64,000 nucleotides of DNA from the NCBI GenBank assembly GCA_911728435.2, contig OU452216.1, positions 4,662,342 through 4,726,341 of the forward strand, in the 5' to 3' direction. Of this stretch, positions 20,663 to 30,745 are shown in pieces (positions within the stretch are counted from its first letter, which is position 1; every line of letters begins with the position of its first letter). Source of the stretch: Apoderus coryli (taxonomy: Eukaryota; Arthropoda; Insecta; Coleoptera; Attelabidae). Under the pieces are notes generated by a model that was not told the origin of the DNA, made no database searches, and worked only from the letters and a program-made list of their open reading frames with translations. The translations under genes and the position numbers were made by a program.

Positions 20663-21720
20663 TATATGAAGTGTAGACAGTCTCATAGTAATAATTCTGT
20701 TTCGCGGCAGTGGTTTTCTTTGCCAGGTCATACATTGTAATAATACCTACCAAATATATAATATTTTACCTACCTACCTATATATTATAACATATAATAA
20801 TATTTTTGGTTCCGCTTGTTGCACGATAAACACGTTTTATGCAATTTTAAATCAAGGTAGATGTATATAATCATACTTTCACTATCGTTAAACGCAGTGG
20901 TTATGCAATTTGTAAAAAAAAATTAATGTAAGAAGAGGCATCTTCGTGCATTGAATATATTGGAAACCAAAAAACGAAGAGTACGAGTAGTTCCCATACT
21001 ATGTCTTCGCCGTTATAATGTATATTGTAGCACCTACGCAACGTAATTTGTTTCCGCGTTCGTTCTAATTTCTAATTATTGCTGTTGTTTTTAAATCCAT
21101 AATATTGTGTGTTGTTGATTTGGTTATTTAATACTGTATCGTGTACCTACTTACTGTGTGGTTTTATATTGTTCAGTTCTCATTACATCGTGTAAATATT
21201 ATTCTTAAGGTAATTAACATTTTTTGTGCATGCTTACATTTTTTTTGTGTCCAAGAACCAGTTGAGCGTTGTATCGCTTATAATAAATAATACGTATAGG
21301 TCTTTAGAGCTAAGTAATGTTAAGGTTAAATACATTTTCTTTGTTCATTGTAACTTTGTAATTGAACTTGGATTTTACGTTTTCAGAACGTACTTAGGTA
21401 GTACCTATAGTGTGGCAAATGAATCTGTAACAGTGAAAGGATACGGACAAAAAAAGCCGATATTGCTAAATTTAACTATACAAAAAAAGCACTAGTTCTA
21501 ATTTTCAAATGGAACACCCTGGATTTTATGGATTTTTTATATACGCTGGATCAAGTAAAGTAAAGTTATTATAATGAAGGGATCATTATAATAACTTTAC
21601 TTACCTAAATCTAGCCGTTTACTCAATTTTTATTTCCTTTTACAAACAAAATTGGGTAATTTTGAAAAACATTCTGTGCGTTCATTTTTGTTCTAATGAT
21701 AATTTTTTACTAAATATAGT
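20663..21720. other. non-coding interval with a perfect hairpin
   Basis: AT-rich, with no gene recognised. A short frame at 21226-21495 has no family signature. A perfect 20-bp-arm hairpin sits at 21558-21602. Confidence 0.45.
21558..21602. repeat. perfect inverted repeat, 20-bp arms
   Basis: AAGTAAAGTTATTATAATGA and its exact reverse complement are separated by the 5-nt loop AGGGA. It lies about 120 bp upstream of a young retro-insertion. No T-run or gene end suggests a terminator, so the role is unknown. Confidence 0.8.
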
Positions 21721-22237
21721 AACCAATCAAATTCTCCTCAAGTGCTGGGCCAAAAGCGAGCACCAGAGATATTGGGAACATATTCCCACGCAGGAGCATG
21801 GGAAGAGGTTTATACCTGGTGCCGCAACAAAACGCACTGAAAAACTGCTATCATTAAGCAGGAGTCAGATGCGAATAACTATGGGACTCCTTACTGGGCA
21901 TTGCGCTCTGAGAGACCACCTAAATAAGATGGGGCTGTACAATGGGGACCTGCAATGCAGATTGTGTAATGGGGCAGTTGAAACAGCTTACCATGTAATA
22001 TGTGAGTGTGTAGTTCTACAACGAAGACGATACGCTATTTTTGGACATTCGCTGATTGCGCCAGCAGATATTCACACCCAACAGATAACTGAACTCCACA
22101 AGTTAGTGGAGGGTACATGGTTGCTGGATTGGGTGGCATAATATACGGGGATTTTTCACAATAAGCCCATGAGGCTAAAGTGAAACCGGGGACTTAAGTC
22201 GCACGGACCCTTTCAAAAAAAAAAAACCAATCAAATT
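21721..22237 (+). mobile_element. recent 5'-truncated retrotransposon insertion with 13-bp target duplication
   Basis: A 491-bp insert (21734-22224) ends in a pure A-tract and is flanked by perfect direct copies of AACCAATCAAATT at 21721-21733 and 22225-22237. Perfect duplication, an intact tail and an uninterrupted reading frame point to a recent LINE integration. Only the C-terminal end of the protein and a 3' UTR of about 80 bp were copied. Confidence 0.9.
21734..22141 (+). CDS. C-terminal zinc-knuckle end of an R1/I-type LINE ORF2 (partial)
   Basis: Within the insert the frame reads ILLKCWAKSEHQRYWEHIP and continues LSLSRSQMRITMGLLTGHC, ALRDHLNKMGLYNG, then CRLCNGAVETAYHVICEC with the Cys-x2-Cys...His...Cys pattern. 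This is the region that follows the RNase H domain in I/R1-like LINEs. The ATG at 21662 lies in target DNA and is not a genuine start. The endonuclease, RT and RNase H were lost to 5' truncation, so the fragment cannot act alone. The intact frame shows it is young. Confidence 0.8.
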   Translation, partial: LLKCWAKSEHQRYWEHIPTQEHGKRFIPGAATKRTEKLLSLSRSQMRITMGLLTGHCALRDHLNKMGLYNGDLQCRLCNGAVETAYHVICECVVLQRRRYAIFGHSLIAPADIHTQQITELHKLVEGTWLLDWVA

Positions 22238-22367
22238 ACTTAATTTTAAGTCATGTGTCAAATTGCATCCAATCACCTCTGGATTACAGCGATAATACCC
22301 TACATGTGGTGTTTTCAGTTAGGTGTTTTTTTATTAAAAATTAATTAAATGTCAAACTGGTTTAAAA

Positions 22368-22700
22368 ATGTCGCGAAGATTTGGTATTGCATCTAACGAT
22401 GCAATTAATGATATTATATCTAATAATATACCAAAAAATACAATCAAATCAAACAAATATGTATGGAAAATATTTCTCGAGTTTTGTGCGACCAGAGATT
22501 ACGAACTGAATGCTGAAACGAGTTTGCATAATTTGGCTAATATATTGAAAGATTATGCGGTAAATATGAGAAAAACTGACGGAAGTGAATATAAAGAAGC
22601 AACTGTAAAATCAATTTGGAATGCTACGAGTAGGCTACTCCAGGAAAAATACTTCCAATTTAACATTTACCAATTGTACTTTTCACAACTGCAGTTTTAA
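22368..22700 (+). CDS. Crypton / DUF3504-like tyrosine-recombinase N-terminal fragment
   Basis: A 110-codon frame starts MSRRFGIASNDAINDIISNN, then IPKNTIKSNKYVWKIFLEFC, MRKTDGSEYKEATVKSIWNA and LLQEKYF. This is the N-terminal pattern of the ZMYM/QRICH1/KCTD1-related DUF3504 proteins derived from Crypton tyrosine recombinases. The family pattern breaks after QEKYF and the frame stops 17 residues later, so the catalytic Arg/His/Tyr region is missing. It may be a first exon or a truncated element. An inverted repeat follows about 125 bp downstream. The frame is clean, which is unusual here. Confidence 0.6.
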   Translation: MSRRFGIASNDAINDIISNNIPKNTIKSNKYVWKIFLEFCATRDYELNAETSLHNLANILKDYAVNMRKTDGSEYKEATVKSIWNATSRLLQEKYFQFNIYQLYFSQLQF

Positions 22701-22823
22701 ATAAAAATTAATAATATTTGTTTGATTAAAACTAATACATTTTGTATTGAAAATTATTAAACGTCAGATTGACACTCAAGTTTTTGATATCTACAAAGTA
22801 AAAAATTATCTTATCGAATACTC

Positions 22824-22968
22824 CTCGGGCCTTGATAAATACTCAAAATTTTGACATAGAGAATCCTTGAAGCGAGTTGCTCAAGGATAATAGCCCAAGG
22901 CCGCAGGCAACATGCTTTCGGCATTCTCTATGACAAAATTATCTCGGTATTATCAAGACCCTAGGGAT
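22824..22968. repeat. inverted repeat of about 45 bp arms
   Basis: 'ctcgggccttgataaatact' followed by 'gacatagagaat' at 22824-22865 is mirrored by 'attctctatgacaaaatta' followed by 'ggtattatcaagaccct' at 22921-22964. The loop contains 'ttgaagcgagttgctcaagg', itself partly self-complementary. It lies just after the Crypton-like frame and may be the end of the same or another element. Confidence 0.65.
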
Positions 22969-22969
22969 A

Positions 22970-23386
22970 TTACTACTGAAACTGTTTAAAATTTTAAAAT
23001 GGGAAGTGGATAGGACATACGTTTGGACAGTGGGCAAAATATTGTATAGGTTTTGTTCTTATATCAATCATATTTATTGAAATATCTTTCTAATTTTAAA
23101 TAGCACACCCTATACTTTAAGCACCTATAGATACTAATTAATGTCCTTTTTCAAATAGTATTAGGCCTCTATATATCTAACTGTCACCGTTTCCCAAGAA
23201 ATAATTATTTTAACTTATTTATTTAATTAACTTTCTTATATTAAATAGTTCACCTTGCAATTTACTTTATTAAATTACTTAATTATAACAAACGATCGCG
23301 GCTTTTTAGTTTTATTGTCTGGAATACTAATTAGAAGCTTGCAAACTCTGTTTGTCACCGTCGGCATGTCCCAGCGCTACCTAATA
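22970..23386. other. non-coding interval
   Basis: AT-rich. Apart from a terminal-like 'cacaccctatac' at about 23105, nothing is recognised. Confidence 0.4.
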
Positions 23387-23765
23387 TTAAAGCAATTCCC
23401 TGCTGTTTATGTGAGTCCTCAAGGAATTCAAGACATACAGACCTCTGCTTATTCGTCCGCAAAGATTGTTGATATGCGTTACCCAGTTTAACTTATTGTC
23501 AACAAAAACTCCTAAAAGTCTAGCGGACTCGGACCATATCAGGGGGGTGTTATTAAAATTTGGATTGAAATGCAATGATTTATATTTTTTGAACTGCACT
23601 GAACAACTGAGATTTCCATAGTTGATTATAAGGCGATTTTTAGATCACCAAGATTGAAATTCCCCCAAAGTTTCGCTGATCTTGATATTCAATTCAATCT
23701 GGGTCCTATTATAAATCAGCAACGTTGTATCATCTGCAAATTTGCATTTGTCAAAAAAAAGTGTG
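23387..23765 (-). pseudogene. non-LTR RT fragment (palm to thumb)
   Basis: The minus strand reads KCKFADDTTLLIYNRTQIEL (catalytic Asp pair), KISETLGEFQSW, a stop, then KNRLIINYGN. The open part follows: QFKKYKSLHFN, SARLLGVFVDNKLNWVTHIN and GRISRGLYVLNSLRT. These are the fourth to sixth RT blocks of a CR1/jockey-like LINE. Both sides are truncated and one stop is present, so it is a dead fragment. The neighbouring fragment at 23.8-24.7 kb is a different family. Confidence 0.75.
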
Positions 23766-23819
23766 TTTTTTATCCAATTTACTTCCTAGCCTCAAATTTG
23801 CCCACCCGTTTTAAGAAAT

Positions 23820-24690
23820 AATATTAAAAAACCCATCAATATCATTACTCACCAAGTCACAAACAGAACACATCTCAAACAATGGCGAAAAGAGCAACAA
23901 GTTGGTACGTGGGGTTGGCAAGTAAAAGCTTGAACCATAATTAAACCTTCTCGTAAGTATTTGGAGTATGAAAAGGTATCATTGAAAATAAGTCAGGGGA
24001 ATGATGCCATTCACGATCTTGAATAGGAACACGAGTGAGGCATATTCTCTACGCTTATCTAGAGGTACCAAATTTAAAGCAGACAAGAAGTTCATCATGG
24101 GGGAATCCCATGATTGGATAAACTCCGTCCCAAATATTTAACAAATCTTCGCTGAATCCTCTCTAGGCTATTCGAGTGCAACGCATAACTAGGACTCCAC
24201 ACAACAGACTTATATTCCAATTTCTATCGAACGAAGGAATTATACAGTAAAATATGAGTTTTAGGTGACACAAAATGCTTTGTATTTATCATAACAAAAC
24301 TTAGACTATAGGAAGACGAATCCACATCAACCACATGGCCCACAAAACTAAGCTTAGCGTCAAAGAACACCCCCAGATCCCTAACCTCATCGCAAACTTT
24401 AAGCGGAGCCGAGTTTGCTATACACAAATCTTATTGGATTTATTTTACGAGTAAAATTTACACAACAATAAGATCAAACTTGTTTTGAGTGCACCAGTCA
24501 AGCAGGACATTCAAATCATTCTACAATTCAATACAGTCCAAAGTTGAGGTAATCAGTGAATAAACTTTAAAATTATCAGCAAAGAGTAGCTTATGCAGCA
24601 GAAATCCATGATCAACCCTGTCACAGGCTTTGGTAAAATCGGTATAAATAACGTCGACTTGACCCTCTCATATCCAAGCTTTCCGCCAAA
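23820..24690 (-). pseudogene. decayed jockey-like RT with internal deletion
   Basis: The minus strand starts near 24690 with VDVIYTDFTKACDRVDHGFLL, the first catalytic Asp box. It jumps to LLFADNFKVYSLITSTLDCI, where the Asp pair is changed to Asp-Asn, and continues NDLNVLLDWCTQNKFDLIVV. The thumb is the 24427-24224 frame with VCDEVRDLGVFFDAKLSFVG. The segment carrying PQG is deleted and several stops occur. The C-terminal part decays to about 23820. The style resembles the 49.9-52.1 kb element. Confidence 0.7.
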
Positions 24691-24829
24691 AACTGGCTCA
24701 ACATTTTGGGTGAGTTTAGGATGTTATTATTATTACAAGCGCCCAATAGACTCAGTTGCAATCCTCGAGACAATAGTTCAACCTTAAAAAGAAATTGAGA
24801 TCGAATGGAATATGTCAATACATTTCTTG

Positions 24830-26030
24830 CATCTCTAATAAGGAAAGAAATAATATATCGATACGTTTCTTGCATCTCTATGACCCAGTTCATTGAACTT
24901 TTTTTATTATTATTGAAATTGTAGCCCGTCTTGGGCTCATTGAACTTTTTTTATTAGGACGGTAAAAAATCAATATTCGAATGCCAAATGTGTCAACATG
25001 TGTCAACTTGTGGCATTTAAAAACTAATCTGCCAGGTTTAGTTCATGTGAATAGTAGTAAAATAAAAATTAGTATAAATTAGTAGTTTTTCTTGGATAAA
25101 ATAATGTTTTAATATTTGTTATATTATTGTGGGAATTGATTAAATTAAATTTATTGGAAAATCAAGTATCTAATAATGTTCCATGTGTAAATCTATTATG
25201 TAAGGTGTGGATTTATTGAGGAATGTGTTTATGGTGAAAATCTTCAAATAAAGTGTGGCATCACCAAATTTCTCACCTTTTCTTTATTGTTGCCAGATTT
25301 TGAATAAATTGAATTGAATTCAATGCATTAATATGGAATTTTTTCTACACCGAAATTATTTTAGCAAAGATAAACTAAAATAAACTTGGGGAAATTGAGT
25401 TTAATTATGTTTAAATAAGCATCTGCACGTGTTTCGGGTGTAAATAGATTTCAGATTAATTGAAGAGCTTGGCGGCAAAAGGTAACAAGCCACATGTCGC
25501 AATTTTAAATACTGATGTTGCTTATTGCCTTTTGTGCAAAATATCCAATATAATATTTTAATCGTAAAAGGAAATTTACAAACTACTACAAAACACCTAT
25601 TTATCTAATTACGAAAGATTAAACACAGATCACTTTCTTTCATTAAGAACAACAGTCAAAGATAGTTTTCTCATTTTTATGAGAAGTGTGGCTTGTTACC
25701 TTTTTCCGCCAAGCGCTTCAATTACGCTATTGAGGAAATAATAAGTACGAGGTGTAGGATAGAGATAATTTCAAAAACATTCTGGCAGCAGAGCATTGAA
25801 AGTTAGTATGTTGTTTAAGCGAGTAGATTTTATAAGAATAACAAACAAATCTGTTTTCTTTTTTAATAACTTTACTTTAGTGAAAAATGTGACGATTCGG
25901 TAACTATTTTAAAAATGTTTCCCACCAAAAGTAACCTACCGCCTATACTAAATATTTAGCTGTGTGTAAAAACACATGACATGTTTTACAAACTCGTTTT
26001 GGTTGAAGATTAGAGTGAATTAGATAGCTA
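24830..26030. repeat. dispersed repeat, copy B, carrying an insertion
   Basis: Diverged match to 363-840 at both ends: 24843-25250 covers 'atatatcgatacgtttctt' and 'tgtggatttattgaggaa', and 25765-26010 covers 'ctggcagcagagcattg' onward. An insertion of about 490 bp without counterpart in copy A lies between (about 25255-25760) and contains the MITE at 25458-25723. Confidence 0.6.
25458..25723. mobile_element. 266-bp MITE with 36-bp terminal inverted repeats
   Basis: The left end starts AATTGAAGAGCTTGGCGGC and continues AAAAGGTAACAAGCCACA. The right end is its reverse complement with two differences (AATTGAAGCGCTTGGCGGA). The outermost AATT is itself palindromic, so the target duplication could be AATT, TTAA-like or TA and is not resolvable. 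No coding capacity, so it would depend on a transposase elsewhere. Confidence 0.8.
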
Positions 26031-26960
26031 GCGTTTTATAACGGTTATTATTTTTAAACTAAAATTATAATAATATCAATAATAGTGTATTTAGATTTTA
26101 AATCTTTAACGAACAAATTTAGTTTAGATTATAATTATAACGGCATCCAATGAACTCCATCATAAATTATTGAGACACAATCGATAATTTTAATTATTAA
26201 AACCACACATAGTCTTCATTTCGATCATTGATCATTCGCACAGACTAGCAGATATATAAAACTCAATCTAGCTTTCTGGGCAATGTAAATCAAACAGCAA
26301 GAATAATCATATATAATATATTATAATACTTATACCATTATGAATATGAGCCAAATTGTAAGTGCAAAATTGTATTAAATGGCCTTGGTTGTGTCGCGAT
26401 GTAGAACCTTGGTTAAAAATAAATAATACATCCGAAAACTTTCACTAGGTAGATCATGGAATCAAAAAGGTAAACCACTATATCCGACCACGCTTTCGTC
26501 AGCTGAATAAAGTTTAACGATATCAAGAATGTTATTTATATACTAAGTACCTACTTGCTAATAATGTCAGTTAAAACTACTAAATTATGCTTATTGAAAT
26601 GATTATTCCTACCTAACTAAAGAAAAAGATAATAATAGCATGTTTTGTATCTGGTTCTGTATTTGAAAGTGAGATTTTTCCCACGGGGTTGAGAAGTACT
26701 TTCAACTTAATTAGTTATCTAGTAATTTTATAAAACCGCCTATTTATTTATTTATATTGATATGGTAGTGTTTTGCAAAATATTTGCCATAGCAATCATT
26801 TACAACTATGTATTATAAAAATAATAACTTAAATAATATATTGCCACCACCAATTTGTTGACAACAAAGCATTGGATCAATCGAATTTATATTTTTTATT
26901 TGCAAAACCCCTTACAGTACCAATACACTAAGATACTTGACCTGTGTCTCAACTTACAAC
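26031..26960. other. non-coding interval
   Basis: AT-rich, with no gene, RNA or repeat end recognised. Confidence 0.4.
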
Positions 26961-26973
26961 TCTCCAACAAGTT

Positions 26974-27395
26974 CTAAGCTCTCATGAACTCCAGTAGCTT
27001 GTTTGGTTTCAAAGACAACACCTCGTCATCTTGCTCGATTTCATGCCACAAGTGTTTCTTGCGTTGGCTTCTGATAGCGGCTCATTCCGTTACTAAGTGA
27101 TCAGGAGTTTCCTCCTCTCTGCAGAATCTGCATTCGTCGATCTCTTCTAGGCCTAATCTTGCCAATGTCCTGTACGAATACTGTAAGATATCCAAACAGA
27201 TTTTGCATCTTTCATGATTGAAGTTTCCAAGGAATTACTTGGAGTGAATCAGTCTGTTTCCTCCTTAATTCTGAACTTCTCCTTCTAAGTGTTTTTCCTT
27301 AAGCCTCAGAACGGTTCCGGGCAAACAAAAGGGGTTGGCAACCCTTTTTTGCTAACTTCTTCGTTTCCCCTGATTCCAGAATATCCCGGTATGCA
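26974..27395 (-). pseudogene. RNase H and C-terminal zinc knuckle of an R1/I-type LINE
   Basis: The minus strand reads GYSGIRGNEEVSKKG and TPFVCPEPF, the end of an RNase H domain (SG-x-x-GNE-x-AD-x-LA-x-x-G with AD lost). A frameshifted segment includes LRRKQTDSLQ. Then LARLGLEEIDECRFCREEET, PDHLVTE, a stop where Cys is expected, and AAIRSQRKKHLW, ending KPNKLLEFMRA and a stop codon at 26974-26976. It is related in function to the end preserved at 21734-22141 but a different family. Confidence 0.7.
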
Positions 27396-27720
27396 AAAAA
27401 GGGTTATTCTTGCTAAGTGCGTTAAGACCTCTTAAGCATTACACCATTTTTGACACGTGAACTCGCACTTCCCATAGTTTCTCTCGAGGTCAAATTGTAT
27501 ACAAATTTCCACATGGAAGACAGTATATATTTTGAAGTTATTGATAACGTTTAAACTTTTAATATTACTTTGATTAGTAAAGAAATTTAACTGATCGTTT
27601 TTCATATTTATGACGATTTAACCGAGTGATGATTGAACAGTGATTGGTTGTAGATTGTCGAATAGTAAGATACATTTTCAATTGTTTGATGATTATATAA
27701 TTAGTTGGGTAAATTTATTG
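27396..27720. other. non-coding interval
   Basis: No gene recognised. The right edge is the (TTTA)n tail of the next element. Confidence 0.4.
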
Positions 27721-27721
27721 C

Positions 27722-29650
27722 GAACTGATTGAGTTCTTATATTTATTTATTTATTTATTTATTCATATTAAATATTAAAATATTACATAACACAACATAA
27801 AAACATAGAAATGTATATAACTTAATCAAAACAGAAAGTCAGTGCTGAGAAATTCATCAGTGGAGTAAAAAGCCTGGTCAATTAAGTAGTTTTTTAATCT
27901 ATTTTTGAACATTGCAAGGCTCAGTGTTTTCAACCTATCTGGCAAATGATTATAGCATGTGGGACCATAATAATTCACAGAATTTCTGCTTCTACCCAAC
28001 CTCATATATTCAGGAAGAATGTCATTTTTGTTTCTGGTATTGTGGTTGTAAACTTCATCATGCCTTATGTACAGATTGTAATTATTTTTCACATACATAA
28101 TTGAACTGTAGATATAGAGACACGGGAGTGTAATTATTTTACATTCTTTAAATTTAGGTCTGATATCCTCTCTAAACTTTAAATCTGTCATTATTCGAAC
28201 CACTCGTCTTTGGATTGCGAATACCCGACTAGCATGACAAGAGTGTCCCCAAATTGACAAAGCATATGAAGCCACACTGTGAAAAATGCCATAATATGCT
28301 GATTTCAAAACATTAAAAGAGACTGCACCCTTCAAGCTTCGCAACATGAACACAACCTTAGACAACTTGGCAATGGTAACCTCGACATGACCCGCCCAGG
28401 TTAGCTTTTGGTCCAAAGTGACACCCAAAAACTTTACCAGACCATCAGAAACAGCCACATCCGTCTCACGTAATGTAAATATTTTAGTAGCTGTTTTATT
28501 GGCATTCATACAGAGTTTGTTAGCTGCAAACCAGTCCGCAGCCCTCGACTGTGAATTAATCATACTTGAGGCCAGAACATCACTCGACAGTTCACCATCG
28601 ACAATAGTTGAATCGTCTGCAAACAATGTCAGGTCAGAGCATGGCAGATGTAGCGGTAAATCATTAATGAAAATCAAAAACAATAGAGGTCCGAGCACCC
28701 AGCCCTGTGGGACTCCACAAGAGCTCAACAAGGGCTGAGAAGACTTTGAATCAAACATCGTTACGACATTCCTACCAGTGAGATAGGAACTCAGAAAACG
28801 AATCGAATTCGCACTCATACCGTATCGCTCCAGTTTACCCACCAAGATATCGTGTGAGAAGCAATCAAACGCCTTTGTTAAATCAAGAAAAGAAGCCCCC
28901 ACAAGCCTTCTACTCTCAAAAGCGGTTATAACGCTATTTATAAAGTTTTCTATAGCTGAAACGGTGTTAAGTTTCGGTCTAAATCCAAATTGTTTCGGAG
29001 AAAATAAATTATTTCTTTCAAAATAGTTGGCTAATTGTTTAAAGAGTATCTTTTCAAAAATTTTGCCTAGAACAGGCACTATAGAAATAGAGCGATAGTT
29101 GTTCAATTCATCTGGAGATCCTTTTTTGAATAACGGTATAATTTTGCTAAATTTCAGACAACTCGGAAACATACCGGATGAGATCGCCAAATTAATCAAT
29201 ATTGTCAATGGTATAATTATTAAATCCTTAATATATTTAATGATTACGATATTCAAATCAAAAATGTCTTTCGAGCTTTTATTTTTTAAAGAGTTTAGTA
29301 TATCGCCCATCTCAATAAAAGATATTTCATTAAACTCAAAATTGCCAGGAATGTCAATAGACAACAAATCCAGTGGACTGATATTTGAGGATAAGTCATG
29401 GGTATATAATTTTAATTGAAGCCTGGAGTAGTCTTGATTGTGATCTTTACCAATTGAATACTCCTTGATCATTTTCATTACGTGATAATTCGATAAATTG
29501 AATCTTAACTTTTTCCTTAGATATTTTAGTTGAATATAGTTAGTAATTGGGTAAAATAAATTAAGTGTTTTATTTATTGAGCGATAGTTGAAGGGTGAAC
29601 ACAAGAACGTTGCGGTTTCTGGTTTTGACCATACTCCTGACCGAGCTGCC
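27722..29650 (-). mobile_element. non-LTR retrotransposon with long intact RT frame, (AATA)n tail
   Basis: Minus-strand element ending in a (AATA)n tract (27737-27766) after a short 3' UTR. It lacks the endonuclease because of 5' truncation near 29650. It has a close relative on the plus strand at 56372-57765, which is nearly identical over the RT but has a different internal deletion. Confidence 0.85.
27826..29604 (-). CDS. reverse transcriptase of CR1/jockey-like LINE, uninterrupted partial ORF2
   Basis: 592 codons without a stop. The linker occupies about residues 1-150. The RT starts with FSKIIPLFKKGS (152-163) and NNYRSISIVP (168-177). The first catalytic Asp is in ASFLDLTKAFD (D241). 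SSCGVPQGWVLGPLLF (294-309) has Trp in place of the usual Ser after PQG. LTLFADDST (325-333) holds the Asp pair. The thumb has KFLGVTLDQKLTW, followed by a C-terminal domain with NHLPDRLKTLS, ending STDFLF. The endonuclease is missing, so the first Met may not be the native start. The long open frame implies recent insertion, though the Ser-to-Trp change may impair activity. Confidence 0.85.
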   Translation of the reverse strand: MCSPFNYRSINKTLNLFYPITNYIQLKYLRKKLRFNLSNYHVMKMIKEYSIGKDHNQDYSRLQLKLYTHDLSSNISPLDLLSIDIPGNFEFNEISFIEMGDILNSLKNKSSKDIFDLNIVIIKYIKDLIIIPLTILINLAISSGMFPSCLKFSKIIPLFKKGSPDELNNYRSISIVPVLGKIFEKILFKQLANYFERNNLFSPKQFGFRPKLNTVSAIENFINSVITAFESRRLVGASFLDLTKAFDCFSHDILVGKLERYGMSANSIRFLSSYLTGRNVVTMFDSKSSQPLLSSCGVPQGWVLGPLLFLIFINDLPLHLPCSDLTLFADDSTIVDGELSSDVLASSMINSQSRAADWFAANKLCMNANKTATKIFTLRETDVAVSDGLVKFLGVTLDQKLTWAGHVEVTIAKLSKVVFMLRSLKGAVSFNVLKSAYYGIFHSVASYALSIWGHSCHASRVFAIQRRVVRIMTDLKFREDIRPKFKECKIITLPCLYIYSSIMYVKNNYNLYIRHDEVYNHNTRNKNDILPEYMRLGRSRNSVNYYGPTCYNHLPDRLKTLSLAMFKNRLKNYLIDQAFYSTDEFLSTDFLF

Positions 29651-30745
29651 GGTGGTTAAGATTGCTTCGATTGGGCTGTCATTCAACTATACCGCTTATT
29701 CTCTCTGAGTTTACCTCAAATATAAGGTTCAACATATAATAACAATTGTAAATTATATGAGCACGAGGTTATGGTGATGATCGTTCCGATTATTATTGAC
29801 GCAAGGAAGGTGCTTTTAAAAAATTTATTGATCAAAAAGAAAAGGAGTGAGACCTTTATAAGTGGGGTATGAGCCCAGTAGCTTAATTAGCTTATCTTTT
29901 TATGTTTTAGTATACTAGGTACAATAGTTTTTGATACTATAGGGGGTGGTTTAATTCCATCAAATGTAATGAAAGCAGCTAGGTGCATGATTTACTCTAT
30001 CAAAGTAATCCTTTTCTCAGGCATTTCATTCTTGGTGAGAAAACCCATAGTTTTAAAAGTTTATATTAACAAATAGCTACAGTGCTTTGTTCTATATTAA
30101 AATTTACTATTAGTATAATTATTGATTAATGTAGAATTAAATTTTAATTTTTTATGACACTGTTGAAAGCACATATCAGTTTATCAGGTTATTGTAAATG
30201 TTACTTACATTTAAAATTATTAGTTATGTTATACTTGTTTGTTGAAAACTGTCGTAGGTTAAAGCTGTTTCTAAATTGCTACTTTTATGCAATATTCTAT
30301 AAATATATTAGAAATTAACTATATGTAACTAAATACTGTCTGTCATTGTTACAGCAATGTTACCGAATCTTTTTAGAAAGGAAATCCTATATGGTTGTAT
30401 TATATTTATACCTACGTGACATCGGTTTTATTTATCTTAATTATGTGATGTCTATCTGGGCAAATATTTTTATTATTTAAAAACTTCCAACGACCTTTCC
30501 ATTTGGTTTTTATGTTTGTGACAAATTAGCCGCATTAAATGAACCAGTTTATGTATTTGGTATCTAAATTGATTTATTTGAATAGTTTTTATGTGGTAAA
30601 ATAATGGCATTTTAAATTTCAACCTATACCTACATTTTTATCCATTTCTGACAGATAAAAAAAATGTATGGCGTTTTGTGTTACTAATTTGATGTTATTA
30701 AGTGTAATTTGCCTAGGTGGTCCCTAATATCTACTTCTTATAAAC
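29651..30745. other. non-coding interval
   Basis: About 1.1 kb, AT-rich. No gene, RNA or repeat end is recognised. Confidence 0.45.

Noticed and set aside
28418..28738. Antisense frame over the RT (also at 56959-57279)
   Set aside because: It is the reverse shadow of the conserved RT. Its presence in both LINE copies only reflects their similarity.
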